From assembly GCF_014189535.1 (NCBI RefSeq), contig NZ_CP050308.1, forward strand, positions 2,393,501-2,457,500: a stretch of 64,000 nt of DNA, read 5' to 3'. Source of the DNA: Rhizobium lusitanum. Lineage in GTDB: Bacteria > Pseudomonadota > Alphaproteobacteria > Rhizobiales > Rhizobiaceae. This document shows positions 1 through 9,449 of the stretch, one piece after another. Under the pieces are notes generated by a model. That model made no database searches and was not told the DNA's origin. It saw only the letters and a list, made by a program, of their open reading frames with translations. The position numbers and the translations under genes are program-made. The stretch's first letter is position 1. Each line of letters starts with the position of its first letter.

Positions 1-106
1 CGGGCCATGCTTCGCACATTATCTCCGTGAGAAACAAGGCATCCTGGAAGGACAGGCTCGGCAAAATTCGTGCCCCGAACGATTGTGCAGAAATGCCTGA
101 TATGAC
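1..106. other. Left-edge sequence, no gene called
   Basis: This stretch leads into the sugar transferase gene. The first 30 bases could hold the last nine codons of a plus-strand gene entering from outside the window (stop TGA at 28-30), but that is too short to identify. No clear terminator or strong ribosome binding site is visible. Confidence 0.3.
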
Positions 107-745
107 ATGGACTGCGCAGAAGCCATCATTCGCGCTGCGAAACCAGCGCCGGTAAAACCATCAGAGACGATGCCCTATACGATCGCCAAACGCCTTTTCG
201 ACTTCCTCGCCGCCTTCGCGGCTGTCGTCGTCTTTTCCATCCCGATCTTGATCGTCGCGATCGCCGTGCGGCTGACCTCCCCCGGCCCTATTCTTTACTG
301 GTCGGACCGGGTCGGCCGCAGAAACCAGATCTTCCGCATGCCTAAATTTCGCAGCATGCGGACCGACACACCGGCGGTCGCCACGCATCTGCTGAAGGAT
401 GCCGGCGCCTATCTGACGCCGATCGGCTCCTTCCTGCGCAAGTCCAGCCTGGACGAGCTGCCGCAGCTCTGGTGCATCCTCAAGGGCGAAATGAGCATCG
501 TCGGTCCGCGCCCGGCGCTCTTCAACCAGCATGACCTGATTGCGCTACGCTCAGAGCGCGGCGTCGACGTCCTCTTGCCGGGCCTGACCGGCTGGGCGCA
601 GGTCAACGGCCGCGACGAGCTGCCGATCCCGCAAAAGGTGGCGCTGGACGAGGACTATCTGCGCCGGCGTTCGTTTTTCTTCGATCTCAAGATCATCATC
701 CTCACGGCACTGAAGGTCGTTCGCAGCGATGGTGTGGCCCATTAA
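107..745 (+). CDS. Initiating sugar-phosphate (phosphoglycosyl) transferase
   Basis: Bacterial sugar transferase (PF02397, monotopic PglC/WbaP-catalytic family). It is expected to move a sugar-1-phosphate from a nucleotide sugar to undecaprenyl phosphate and so start a surface glycan at the inner membrane. A hydrophobic re-entrant segment lies at about residues 31-56. Family motifs follow: KFRSMRTD (80-87), DELPQLW (116-122) and VGPRPA (132-137). At 212 residues it is the short, catalytic-domain-only form. The rhizobial QuiNAc-1-phosphate transferase WreU has this architecture, but substrate cannot be read from the sequence. Neither the ATG at 107 nor the in-frame ATG at 170 has a strong Shine-Dalgarno; 170 sits just before the conserved KRLFDF and may be the true start. 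The gene leads toward the ligase/polymerase at 883 on the same strand. Confidence 0.88.
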   Translation: MDCAEAIIRAAKPAPVKPSETMPYTIAKRLFDFLAAFAAVVVFSIPILIVAIAVRLTSPGPILYWSDRVGRRNQIFRMPKFRSMRTDTPAVATHLLKDAGAYLTPIGSFLRKSSLDELPQLWCILKGEMSIVGPRPALFNQHDLIALRSERGVDVLLPGLTGWAQVNGRDELPIPQKVALDEDYLRRRSFFFDLKIIILTALKVVRSDGVAH

Positions 746-882
746 CAAGCCTCGGGCAGAAAAAGGCGCCGCGGAAGCACAACCGCCGAAATGCCGTATT
801 CATGCCCCTTTACAGCCCTACTGGCTGTCGTGATGCTCCGGCATGCCAAACGAATCGACTATGGACGAAGGCGGAGAGACTA

Positions 883-2280
883 TTGGACGACTTGCGCGCG
901 AAGAAACCGCATGCTGATCCCGCAACCGGGACCATAGCCGGCAAGGTGCCCGTGGGCATCATGACATGGCCCGTAGCGATCTTCGGAAGCCTGCTCTGGA
1001 TTCTCGTCGCATCCGCCACCCTTGTGGAAAGCGATGCCTACCGCTATGCGGCCGCCCTGCTCTCGTTGATCGCGTTTTATTACTATCTGAAAGCGCCGGT
1101 ACGGCCTCGCACCGATTGGATCGGCTGGCTATGCATGGGCTGGGGTGCCTATGTCATGACCCGCTTCGCCATCACCTATTGGCTGACGCCCGAACATGAT
1201 ATCGGCGCCTCCGACTGGCTCTACGCTTTTCCCTTCTTCTTCCCGATCCTCGGCGTTGCGTTCCTGCTCTACGAACCGCTATTCGAAAAGATCATCGCCG
1301 CCTATTTCGCCGCAGTCCTGATCATGTTGATCGCCACGCAGCATTTCCGCGAGGTTTTCGCCGGCGAGACCATCCGCCCGCTGATCATGAACAACCAGAT
1401 CCATGGCGCCGTCGCCTGCGGCATGATCGTGATCTTCACGCTGTTCTGGCTGCTGCATTATCTGACGGACAAGTCGAGCGACCGCAGGATCGCACGCTTT
1501 GCCTATATCGTCTCGCCCTTCATCGTCGGGCTCTGTTTCATCGCGATCTACGGCGCCAAGTCGAAAGGCGTCTGGCTGGCGCTGAGCATTACTCTGCCGC
1601 TGCTGGGGCTGGTGGCTCTGAGCTATCTGCGCCTGAAGCTCGGCGCCATCGTCATCGCCGTCGCCGCGGTCCTGCTCATCGCGGGCGTCTACACCGTGCG
1701 GCACAATCTCGACAAGACCGCCGGCCCGACCGTATCGGCAACCATCGCCATGCTGCAAAGCGTCACCGGCGGCCATGACCTAGGCGGCGCGGTTTCGAAC
1801 ACCATTGGCTCCACCAATACGCCGGTGTCGATGGACGAGCGGCTACAACTCTGGTCGAACAGCTGGGAAGTCTTCTCTTCCGCGCCGGTCTTCGGCTGGG
1901 GCAACCGCTGGCTCGAGCGCTGGCACGAGACGCGCTATTCACATATCCAATACACACTGCTGCACAATGGTTACTTGGAAATCCTAGTGCGCTACGGCCT
2001 GTTCGGCGCAGCCATCATGGCCTTCATGCTCGCCATCTTCATTCGGACGGTGTGGCGCGCCTACAAGGCCGCCATCATCCCCCGTGCCGCCTGGCACGCC
2101 TACGCCGTCTGTCTGTTTTTCTTCTCACTGACGCTGCTCAGCAACTCCAACAACCGCCTTGCCATCGGCGAAAGCCTGGCCTTCGCCAGCTCCGCCTTCG
2201 CCTGCTGGTGCAACATGCGGCTGAAGGGGGAGCGGCTGGCGATGTCGAAGGTGGAAAGGAAAGATGCGGCAGCGGGTTGA
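883..2280 (+). CDS. O-antigen ligase/polymerase family membrane protein
   Basis: Polytopic inner-membrane protein of the WaaL/Wzy_C family (PF04932). Such proteins ligate undecaprenyl-linked O-antigen to lipid A-core or polymerise repeats in the periplasm. Roughly ten to twelve hydrophobic segments are seen, with a large periplasmic loop in the C-terminal half. That loop carries the family signatures ERLQLWSNSWEVFSSAP then FGWG, and HNGYLEILVRYGLFG, where the His is the conserved WaaL-type residue. I chose a TTG start at 883 because GGCGGAGAG precedes it at good spacing. An in-frame ATG at 802 would add 27 atypical residues and lacks a ribosome binding site. Ligase and polymerase cannot be told apart by eye; ABC exporters in the same locus favour ligase. 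Confidence is high for family, moderate for role. Confidence 0.8.
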   Translation: MDDLRAKKPHADPATGTIAGKVPVGIMTWPVAIFGSLLWILVASATLVESDAYRYAAALLSLIAFYYYLKAPVRPRTDWIGWLCMGWGAYVMTRFAITYWLTPEHDIGASDWLYAFPFFFPILGVAFLLYEPLFEKIIAAYFAAVLIMLIATQHFREVFAGETIRPLIMNNQIHGAVACGMIVIFTLFWLLHYLTDKSSDRRIARFAYIVSPFIVGLCFIAIYGAKSKGVWLALSITLPLLGLVALSYLRLKLGAIVIAVAAVLLIAGVYTVRHNLDKTAGPTVSATIAMLQSVTGGHDLGGAVSNTIGSTNTPVSMDERLQLWSNSWEVFSSAPVFGWGNRWLERWHETRYSHIQYTLLHNGYLEILVRYGLFGAAIMAFMLAIFIRTVWRAYKAAIIPRAAWHAYAVCLFFFSLTLLSNSNNRLAIGESLAFASSAFACWCNMRLKGERLAMSKVERKDAAAG

Positions 2281-2399
2281 TTTCGCCGAAAACAGCATTG
2301 ATAGGATGTTAAATTTTATACCGCCGACGCCTCGAGTTTACATTGCAGTTCACGTCGTGCCGATTGCGAGCGGCTGAGCGCCACCTGAAAGCTGATATT

Positions 2400-3146
2400 C
2401 TAATGAGAGCCGAAATAGGCTTCAGCGACAACTTCCGGCTTATCATCCATGCGAATGGAACCGTGATCGAGCCAGATGAGGCGGTTGCAATTTTCCAGCA
2501 ATAGCTCCCTGGAATGGCTTGCGATGATCAATATTTTCGTCTGATTGACGAGCTCATGCAGCCGCTTGTTGGCCTTTTCCTTGAAGCCTTCATCTCCAGT
2601 CGCGAGCCATTCATCCATGATTAGGATTTCCGGCTGGATCACCGTCGAAATCGAGAAGGCAAGACGCAGCTGCATGCCTGTCGAATAGGTCCGCACCGGC
2701 ATGTCCAGAAAGTCACCGAGCTCGGAAAACTCTTCGATCTCTTCCTGGCGAGCACGTAGCTGTCCCTTGGAGAGTCCGAGAAGCGCACCGCGAATCTTGA
2801 TGTTCTGACGGCCAGCGGCTTCAGGATCAATTCCCAGCGAGATATTGATCAACGAGGTGCATTTTCCGACAATCGACGTCTTCCCCGCGGACGGACGGTA
2901 AACGCCGCTCATGACGCGCAGGAGTGTCGTCTTGCCGGAGCCGTTGTGGCCGACAAGGCCCAGGCGATCGCCATCGTTCAGACTGATATTGACGTTCTCC
3001 AGACCACGAATGATCACATGCCCTTCCGAATTCGCTTCGATCCGGCCGCCCGTCGCAATATTGAGAACGCGATTCTTCAGTGAACGGCTGCGGGCATTGA
3101 ACACCGGGAAGTCGACAGAGACGTTGTCCAGATTGATACTTGCCAT
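2400..3146 (-). CDS. Polysaccharide ABC exporter ATP-binding subunit (Wzt-like, short)
   Basis: ATPase of an ABC-2 polysaccharide/polyol-phosphate exporter. The Walker A motif GHNGSGKT is at about residues 66-73, a degenerate signature TYSTGMQ follows, Walker B is ILIMDE, and the switch His lies in IIASHSREL. The 248-residue protein stops right after the nucleotide-binding domain. It therefore lacks the C-terminal glycan-binding domain present in the other Wzt of this locus (9450-10685). It pairs with the permease immediately upstream, 25 bases away. The start at 3146 (MASINL) is preferred over an upstream ATG at 3188 because a GAAAG element precedes it and the longer form would run into the permease gene. 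It is the last gene of the minus-strand glycan block and is convergent with the ligase gene. Confidence 0.85.
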   Translation of the reverse strand: MASINLDNVSVDFPVFNARSRSLKNRVLNIATGGRIEANSEGHVIIRGLENVNISLNDGDRLGLVGHNGSGKTTLLRVMSGVYRPSAGKTSIVGKCTSLINISLGIDPEAAGRQNIKIRGALLGLSKGQLRARQEEIEEFSELGDFLDMPVRTYSTGMQLRLAFSISTVIQPEILIMDEWLATGDEGFKEKANKRLHELVNQTKILIIASHSRELLLENCNRLIWLDHGSIRMDDKPEVVAEAYFGSH

Positions 3147-3171
3147 TTCAAATACTTTCGATGTCGATAAC

Positions 3172-3978
3172 CTAGAGCCAGTACGCAATTCGGCCGCGAT
3201 AGCGATTGAAGAGGACCATCGTCACAGCCCAGCCGACAACGGCAAGCACCAGCGAAACGATCCAGTTGAGACCCGATGGCATCGTGCCAAGCAGGGGATT
3301 TCGGATAAGAGCTATGAAGTGGGAGAAGGGATTGAAATTGAGCAAGATAAAGCCGGCGCGGCTGCTGATGTGATCCGGCATCCACATGATCGGCGTCACA
3401 TACATGCCCACCTGCATGATATTTTGAATAATCTGGGAAAGATCGCGATACCGTGTGCAGAGAATGGCAACGAAAGTGACGATCCAAAGGATGTTCGCCG
3501 AGACAAGGATGAATCCAGGTATGAAGAGCAGGCTCTCCCAAGGCGGATATTTGAGGAAAATCGCGAGCACAATCGGAAATATGACGAGATTGTGCGCCAC
3601 GATGATCGTATTTCGCCACCATGTTCTCATCACATAGGTAAAAAACGGGATCGGCAGCTGAAGAATCGTTTCGCCGTTCGAGATGAAGGTTGTGCAGCCC
3701 TCATTGATGGTTTGCGAGAAATAGGTCCAGAATATCAAGCCAACGCAAATGAAGGGGAGGAACTCCGACATCGGCGACTTGAAGATCGCACCGAAGACGA
3801 GACCCATGGCACCGATGAGCACGCCCATGTTGATCGTCAACCAGAAGGCGCCGACCCTCGACCGCCTGTAACGCTGCGCGACATCCTGCCAGCCCAACAT
3901 TCCCGCGAGATGAAAATTGCGCACGGCATTGACGACGTCCTCCGACGCCGTCGAGTCGTTCGTGGTGGTATTGCTCAT
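3172..3978 (-). CDS. Polysaccharide ABC exporter permease (Wzm-like)
   Basis: ABC-2 type permease of 268 residues with about six hydrophobic segments, typical of Wzm/RfbA/KpsM proteins that export undecaprenyl-linked polysaccharide across the inner membrane. The N-terminal stretch QDVAQRYRRSRVGAFW is the characteristic amphipathic interface helix region of this family. It is followed directly by its own short ATPase. It resembles the second permease at 10685-11470 in fold and length, so the locus encodes two exporters. A 150-base gap separates it from the glycosyltransferase upstream, which leaves room for a separate promoter. Confidence 0.87.
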   Translation of the reverse strand: MSNTTTNDSTASEDVVNAVRNFHLAGMLGWQDVAQRYRRSRVGAFWLTINMGVLIGAMGLVFGAIFKSPMSEFLPFICVGLIFWTYFSQTINEGCTTFISNGETILQLPIPFFTYVMRTWWRNTIIVAHNLVIFPIVLAIFLKYPPWESLLFIPGFILVSANILWIVTFVAILCTRYRDLSQIIQNIMQVGMYVTPIMWMPDHISSRAGFILLNFNPFSHFIALIRNPLLGTMPSGLNWIVSLVLAVVGWAVTMVLFNRYRGRIAYWL

Positions 3979-4128
3979 AGAGATAAGGTGCCCATTTCCA
4001 TATCGTAGCGGCTTTGATGATCGAATCTAGCCTCAAGGATGGTTGGAATTACCGGTCGACTCTTTTTGCCGCCGGAAGGATTTCACGCTTTAAAGGCCAC
4101 TACCGCAGTTCCTTGTCACGTAGCACGG

Positions 4129-5250
4129 CTACATGTCATTGTCGCGCTTGGCTATTGCCTTCTCAAAAATGCGCTCCAGCTGAATCGCGCTTTCCGTCCA
4201 ATTGAATCGAGCGGAATTTGGCCTTGCATTTTCAACAAGCCGAGCATGAAGCAAGTTATTGGTCGCAAGGCTTTCCAAACCATTGCGAATGGATTGCACA
4301 TCGTTGGGATCAACAAGAATGCCAGCTTTACCGGCGACCTCGGGCATGGAGGATGTATTTGACGTTAGCACTGGTATCCCCAATGCATTGGCTTCTATAA
4401 TCGGAAAACCGAAGCCTTCATAAAGCGATGGCATCGCAAGAAATCGTGCATGGCTGTATAGCTGTGCCAAGTCGGTATCGGGCACATAGCCGGTCAGCCG
4501 AACAGATGATTCGATCTGCAACTCCGCGACATGCCGTTTCAGATCACCCAACCTCCAACCTTGGCCACCGGCAAGCACCAGCAGAAATTGTTGTCGCGTG
4601 GTTTCAGGTAAGGACGCATAGGCTTGCAGCAGCCTGAGTAGATTTTTGCGGGGCTCAAGCGTTCCGACGAAGAGAATGTAGGGGCGATCGATCGCAAACT
4701 GCGACAAATCCCTTGGGTTCGCGACTCCGCCGATGATCGTTAACCCGGGATAGACAACGCTAAGCTTCTCGCCGCATCCTGGAAATTGAGCCTTTAGCGC
4801 ATTGGCTGTCGCGGCGGAATCCGCAACGATCTCGTCGGCAACCGCAACCCCAGGCTTCATCAGCCATCGATCAGCCATCCACGTCTGCCATCGCATGGTT
4901 GCAGCCATGTCTCGCCAGACGAGATCATGAATCGTGATGACGCGTGCGATACGGCGGTCGAGAAAAAACGGCAGGCGATGCGCCGGCCCCCAAAATACAT
5001 CGATCTCGTCCTTCATCGCACGGCGCGGCAACTCCGTCTGCGCCCAGATCATCCGCCTTATTCCGCCAGGAAAGCGCGCAACGTGCAGTTTCGTCGCAGG
5101 CAGATCTTTCGGATCCCCATATGGAGCCTGCGGTAGGTAGAAATGCAATTCATGGCCGAGAAACGCAAGATGCCGGCTCATTTCCAGCACGTACCGTCCA
5201 ATCCCGGTCATGCTCGTTACCAAGTTACGCGCATCAATACCGATTTTCAT
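4129..5250 (-). CDS. GT4 family glycosyltransferase
   Basis: GT-B fold glycosyltransferase of the GT4/group 1 family, 373 residues. The N-terminal acceptor domain begins MKIGIDARNL and contains GIGRYV. The C-terminal donor domain has the FVGTLEPRKN motif at about residue 215 and an E-x7-E motif in YEGFGFPIIEANALG at about residue 300. It should add one sugar, from a nucleotide-sugar donor, to the growing lipid-linked glycan on the cytoplasmic face. It follows the double glycosyltransferase with a 42-base gap and is very likely co-transcribed. Base composition is visibly more AT-rich than the core genes later in the window. Donor and linkage are unknown; GDP-D-rhamnose is plausible given gmd and rmd in the same block. 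Confidence 0.86.
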   Translation of the reverse strand: MKIGIDARNLVTSMTGIGRYVLEMSRHLAFLGHELHFYLPQAPYGDPKDLPATKLHVARFPGGIRRMIWAQTELPRRAMKDEIDVFWGPAHRLPFFLDRRIARVITIHDLVWRDMAATMRWQTWMADRWLMKPGVAVADEIVADSAATANALKAQFPGCGEKLSVVYPGLTIIGGVANPRDLSQFAIDRPYILFVGTLEPRKNLLRLLQAYASLPETTRQQFLLVLAGGQGWRLGDLKRHVAELQIESSVRLTGYVPDTDLAQLYSHARFLAMPSLYEGFGFPIIEANALGIPVLTSNTSSMPEVAGKAGILVDPNDVQSIRNGLESLATNNLLHARLVENARPNSARFNWTESAIQLERIFEKAIAKRDNDM

Positions 5251-5292
5251 TCGCTAGCTACCAATGTGCCACCGCATCTCGCAGTCTTGCCA

Positions 5293-8205
5293 TCACAAGG
5301 GAACCCGCAGCGGATTACTCCACCAACCGACCGATTCCTGGAGCAAGCCGATATCGGTGAAAGCGCCGCCCTTCCTCTTGAATGCCGAAGGGATCTCGAT
5401 TGACATATATAGGCTGTTGCCAGGTGGCAACACGAATGGAATACGGGATCTATGGTTCTCCGGAAAGATCGTCTCTCCCTTGTTCGACAGAATGCGATAG
5501 CTTGCCATCACCGCCAGCGAACCATCCGGGTTGCCCACGCTTGACCATAATTGGGGGGACAAATTGGCGACACGCACCATGTACTTCAGCATACCATTGT
5601 CACCGACAATCGGCCCTTCCACCAACTCGATCTTGTGCCGGGTTTCATCGGAAGTCAGTACCTCTCCCATTTTCGTGATGCCTATATCACTTATCGGAAC
5701 GTAGGTCTTGTTCGACTGCGGCCGGTACATCCGATACCAATCATCAGTAAGCACGACTCTCTGCAATTCTTCGGCACTTTCCTTCCAGCTTATCCCTCCA
5801 TTGACCCTTCCTATCAAAGGCAGGGTTTCGATGCCATTCTTTCCTGTTTCAAGGAACGAGCGGATCGTCTCTACGAGTGATGTTGGCGAACCGACGGTAA
5901 AGAAATAGCAATTCTGGCCACTTGCGGTGACTTCGCGGAAAACGGGAATATCGCTTGCAATCACGGCTTTTCCAAAATGCGCAGCCTCGACAATTGGAAG
6001 GCCGAAACCCTCAGCATACGAGGCGGCGATCAGGGCATCGCTATCGCCATAGGCTTTCTGTAGTTTTTCATCCGAAATGCCGTTGAGCCAGATCAGACGC
6101 TTTCCATATTCGCGATGCTGCTCAATTCGCCGAACGAAATGCTCGCCCTCCCAGCCGGGCTTCCCGACGATTGTCAGCCCAATATCTATACCCTCGTCCC
6201 ACAACCTATCGAAAGCCTCCAGGGCAACTCCGTGCCCTTTGCGCGGTTCGAGCGTCCCGACCATAAGGAAGTTCCATCGCCCATTTCGGCGAACGGGCGG
6301 GATGTCCACAGAGATGGCCGCCTTGGCAAAATCAGCGCCAAGATGCCAAAAGCCTATCTTCATCTCCCTTGGAAACTGGATGGCTTCGAATATTGCAATT
6401 AATTCGTCGGCAACAGCCTTTGAGATGCAGATAAATGCATTCGAATAGGATAGGGCCGCCTGAAACCAGTTCGAGAATGTGGGGGGCATGCCAGGGTCGC
6501 AGAAACCCGGGAATCTTAACGGGATCGTGTCATAGAGACATGAAATGACGATAGCTCCCCTCAAGCGGGCAGCGCGCAACGTTTTGTAGTGATGCCTATA
6601 GAACTCCCAGGAGCTATCGAGCATCAAAATGCGGTCATTCGGGGAAAATTCCAGCCGAATATCTTCCGTGAAGCTAATTGCGGTGCTGGGTTTCTCCAGC
6701 GTCTTCGGAATGGCAAACCAACCGTCGAGAGAATCGCTATATGCGACTATCCGTTCGACGTCGTCACCCTGCAGCATCTCGAGATTGGCACAAATATTCT
6801 TGACGACACGCTGAATCCCAGTCTTGTGGTCCACGCGATATGTTGATGTCGCATCAACGATCAGGCGTGGTCCGCTGGATTTGGCTAACTCCGAACGTGC
6901 AAATGTCTGCGCGATGAAATCCGCCGGAAGATCCATATTTCCAAGTCGCTGCAAAGCCGCATATTGGATCGCCGAGACCGCTTCGATCTTGCCGCTCTCC
7001 GCCGCGCGGACCATGGCATCTTTCAGCGCAGCAACGGCAATAGCAGCCGATTTCGCCCAACTGAATGCCGCGGCACGATTGCGCTGTCTTTCTGCCGTGG
7101 CCTTCGTCGCTTGGCGATCGCCAAGTGCCCGCTTCATTACTCGCGCTATATCCTTGACATCTGCTGGATTGAAAAGGAACTCTCTATCTCCGATGACTTC
7201 AGGCAGGGCGCCAGTGTTCGACGCAATGACAGGCGTGCCGCATGTCATTGCTTCCAGCGCGGTCAAACCAAACCCCTCCAATAGCGAAGGTTGAATGGCG
7301 AGATCCGTCTCCTTGTAGAGCGCCACGAGCTGGCTGTCCGTCACATGGCCAATAGCCACGAAACTCTGTTCCGGCAGCCCCAGCTTCTTCCATCTCTCTT
7401 GTTCGTCTCGCAATAGCGATTGCGGGTGATCACCGGCCAGCACAAAACTGTATTGCTCTTGCAAATCTGCCGGTAACTGCGCGAATGCCTCAATGGCAGA
7501 CCTCACGTTCTTGCGCCAATCCAGGCCTCCGACATAAAGGATAAAGGGTTTCTCTGTCGGTCTTGGCACTCTCGTTTCGGCGTGCTCCATCGCATTTCTG
7601 AAATCTCTCGATACGCCCGCAAGCATGTTGAACGCGCGAGGATTTCTCGAGATCTCGACACATTCGCGTCGGGAATATTCGGAAATACAGAGATTCAAAT
7701 CGAATTCTGAGTAGGAGGCAAGGCGCCGCTCATAATAAGCACGCAATGCCGGAGATGAAAGATATTGCTCAGGATAGCGATAAGGTATCGCGTCATAGAA
7801 GATCGATGCGAGCGGAATTTTCGATATACCATTCGGCATGAGCGGAACGGCCTTGTCATAGCTACCCTCGAATGGACTTGCAGATAGCGCTACGTCGGGA
7901 TTCAGCGACGCAACATGATAAGCCAGAGCGACCTCGCTCAGTCGCCTCTTCTCCGTATAGCCATCTATCGCTTCTCCACCTTCGGCAACTCCATGCCACA
8001 TGGAAATATTGGCAGGCTTTATCCATTGCTGAAGATGATCACGAGCTGCGAGCGCTTCCAGCGGCATACCAGCGTTAAGAGAAACGAGAAGTTCGACGTG
8101 GGGATAATTGTCGATAATACCAAGGATCAGTTCTTGCACATAACGCCCGATTCCACGCCGCCTGCTTGCGGTCTGGAAACATTGCCCGTCAATCCATAGA
8201 CGCAT
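5293..8205 (-). CDS. Bifunctional glycosyltransferase with two GT4 domains
   Basis: A 970-residue protein with two complete GT-B/GT4 modules. Module 1 starts MRLWIDGQCF with GIGRYVQELI and carries FVLAGDH and the donor motif LEGFGLTALEAMTCG at about residue 335. Module 2 begins near residue 440 (RLIVDATSTYRVDHKTGIQR) and carries FLMVGTLEPRKGHG and AEGFGLPIVEAAHFG. About 150 residues of predicted beta-rich sequence follow module 2. The two modules probably add two residues in sequence, as in known O-antigen tandem rhamnosyl/mannosyl transferases, but this is inference. The start at 8205 is preferred to an upstream ATG at 8340, which would overlap the preceding FkbM gene by 122 bases. With the chosen start the gap is 13 bases. 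Confidence 0.86.
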   Translation of the reverse strand: MRLWIDGQCFQTASRRRGIGRYVQELILGIIDNYPHVELLVSLNAGMPLEALAARDHLQQWIKPANISMWHGVAEGGEAIDGYTEKRRLSEVALAYHVASLNPDVALSASPFEGSYDKAVPLMPNGISKIPLASIFYDAIPYRYPEQYLSSPALRAYYERRLASYSEFDLNLCISEYSRRECVEISRNPRAFNMLAGVSRDFRNAMEHAETRVPRPTEKPFILYVGGLDWRKNVRSAIEAFAQLPADLQEQYSFVLAGDHPQSLLRDEQERWKKLGLPEQSFVAIGHVTDSQLVALYKETDLAIQPSLLEGFGLTALEAMTCGTPVIASNTGALPEVIGDREFLFNPADVKDIARVMKRALGDRQATKATAERQRNRAAAFSWAKSAAIAVAALKDAMVRAAESGKIEAVSAIQYAALQRLGNMDLPADFIAQTFARSELAKSSGPRLIVDATSTYRVDHKTGIQRVVKNICANLEMLQGDDVERIVAYSDSLDGWFAIPKTLEKPSTAISFTEDIRLEFSPNDRILMLDSSWEFYRHHYKTLRAARLRGAIVISCLYDTIPLRFPGFCDPGMPPTFSNWFQAALSYSNAFICISKAVADELIAIFEAIQFPREMKIGFWHLGADFAKAAISVDIPPVRRNGRWNFLMVGTLEPRKGHGVALEAFDRLWDEGIDIGLTIVGKPGWEGEHFVRRIEQHREYGKRLIWLNGISDEKLQKAYGDSDALIAASYAEGFGLPIVEAAHFGKAVIASDIPVFREVTASGQNCYFFTVGSPTSLVETIRSFLETGKNGIETLPLIGRVNGGISWKESAEELQRVVLTDDWYRMYRPQSNKTYVPISDIGITKMGEVLTSDETRHKIELVEGPIVGDNGMLKYMVRVANLSPQLWSSVGNPDGSLAVMASYRILSNKGETIFPENHRSRIPFVLPPGNSLYMSIEIPSAFKRKGGAFTDIGLLQESVGWWSNPLRVPL

Positions 8206-8218
8206 CAACGATAGTCTT

Positions 8219-9442
8219 TCATTGCGATCTTGAAGTATCTCGGAGAAACACATCCCACTGGTCCGCCGCGCCCTTGGGCGCATCGATATACCATTGTCCT
8301 TCCTGACCGTCATCCAACCAGTCAACCGGCTGAACGCCATATCCTCGGACTCTTGCGAAGGCCATAAGCCTTCCTCTCATCCCTGGAAAGCGATAGACCA
8401 ACCGAAGACACTTGTCTTTCAGTTGCGGCCTCTTGGAAAGCCAACGAATAAGCTTTTCAAGCAAAATCGCGACGACGAGCCGTGGTAATCTTTTCGCATT
8501 AGACAGCAATGAAGCCCCCACGCGAAACGGGTGCGTAAACCGCCACGAAAAACTACTATAGGTGCGATGCAGCTCTTCGCGAACAGCGTTTTCCTGAAGG
8601 CCGGCATTCCAGATGACATTCTCCAGGGCCTCTATTTGCTGTTCTTTTTCTCCGACAGTCTGTTGGAGGCGGTCCACTCTCAAAGTTTGTTCGGCGGCGC
8701 CCTTTTCCGCCTGAATACGTTGCTCTGTAAGCTGGTGCCGAAGACGAGAGGCATAAGGCGTGTGCTCACTGAGAGCAGAATCATCAAATACATTTGGGCC
8801 AGGTCCGAAAGACTGGAGTAACTCAGGATGCCGTTCGCTGACATAAAAACGGCTTAGCCCATCGAAATATACAAATCGGTACCCCAAGCTTAACAGCTTA
8901 GGCTCCCATACCTCATAGTTCGTTTCCTGCGAATTGGGCAGAGTGCTTTCCAGTACAACAATCCAAGGTCGTATGGGCGACGATGCCCAGCTATCGACGA
9001 CGGACGCTTCCATGCCCTCAACATCCACCTTAAGCCAATGAACCTCGCGGCCTCCCGCACGTGCTAAAACAGCCGACAAGGGGATAAGCTGGACCTCGGT
9101 TTCAATTACCCTATGGCCTGCGGCTTGATGCTTCATCGCTATGTCGTAGCTGCTGGTATTTAATCCGGTCTCCGGGATCTCGAAAAACCGCAGGGGGCCG
9201 TCGCCGGTGCCAATTGCGGCCTGTACAACCAATTCATCCGGTCGATCTCGACGTAGCTGCTCCGCATAATATGTCGTGGCTTCTGCATGAATACCACGCC
9301 AACCATTTTCATAGAATGCACGGCTAACCGAATAAACAACAGGATCCTGAGCGCCTATATCGATGTAGAAGCCGTTCTCAACGTGCTTCAAAGCTCGCCA
9401 AAGAACGACATCCTCGAAGTTCTGCGCATAGGAGGTGAACAC
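8219..9442 (-). CDS. FkbM-family methyltransferase with coiled coil
   Basis: SAM-dependent O-methyltransferase domain of the FkbM family (PF05050) over residues 1-215. It has SYAQNFEDV at the N-terminus, FYIDIGAQDP (SAM-binding) near 25-34, and WLKVDVEGME near 140. A coiled coil around residues 235-285 and a basic C-terminal tail follow. Standalone FkbM proteins in polysaccharide loci methylate sugar hydroxyls, often as end caps that limit chain length. Here it directly follows the Wzt that carries a glycan-recognition extension (7-base gap), which fits an end-capping role. The start is GTG. The N-terminal domain is closely similar to that of the giant fusion at 19221-24170, including the shared YRFVYFDGL and RFYV strings, so the two are paralogues. 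Confidence 0.82.
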   Translation of the reverse strand: MFTSYAQNFEDVVLWRALKHVENGFYIDIGAQDPVVYSVSRAFYENGWRGIHAEATTYYAEQLRRDRPDELVVQAAIGTGDGPLRFFEIPETGLNTSSYDIAMKHQAAGHRVIETEVQLIPLSAVLARAGGREVHWLKVDVEGMEASVVDSWASSPIRPWIVVLESTLPNSQETNYEVWEPKLLSLGYRFVYFDGLSRFYVSERHPELLQSFGPGPNVFDDSALSEHTPYASRLRHQLTEQRIQAEKGAAEQTLRVDRLQQTVGEKEQQIEALENVIWNAGLQENAVREELHRTYSSFSWRFTHPFRVGASLLSNAKRLPRLVVAILLEKLIRWLSKRPQLKDKCLRLVYRFPGMRGRLMAFARVRGYGVQPVDWLDDGQEGQWYIDAPKGAADQWDVFLRDTSRSQ

Positions 9443-9449
9443 GATTAGC

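Noticed and set aside
2911..4008. 365-codon plus-strand open frame opposite the Wzm/Wzt genes
   Set aside because: It is antisense to two clear transporter genes, with charged, low-complexity sequence and no domain. It is a shadow of codon bias.
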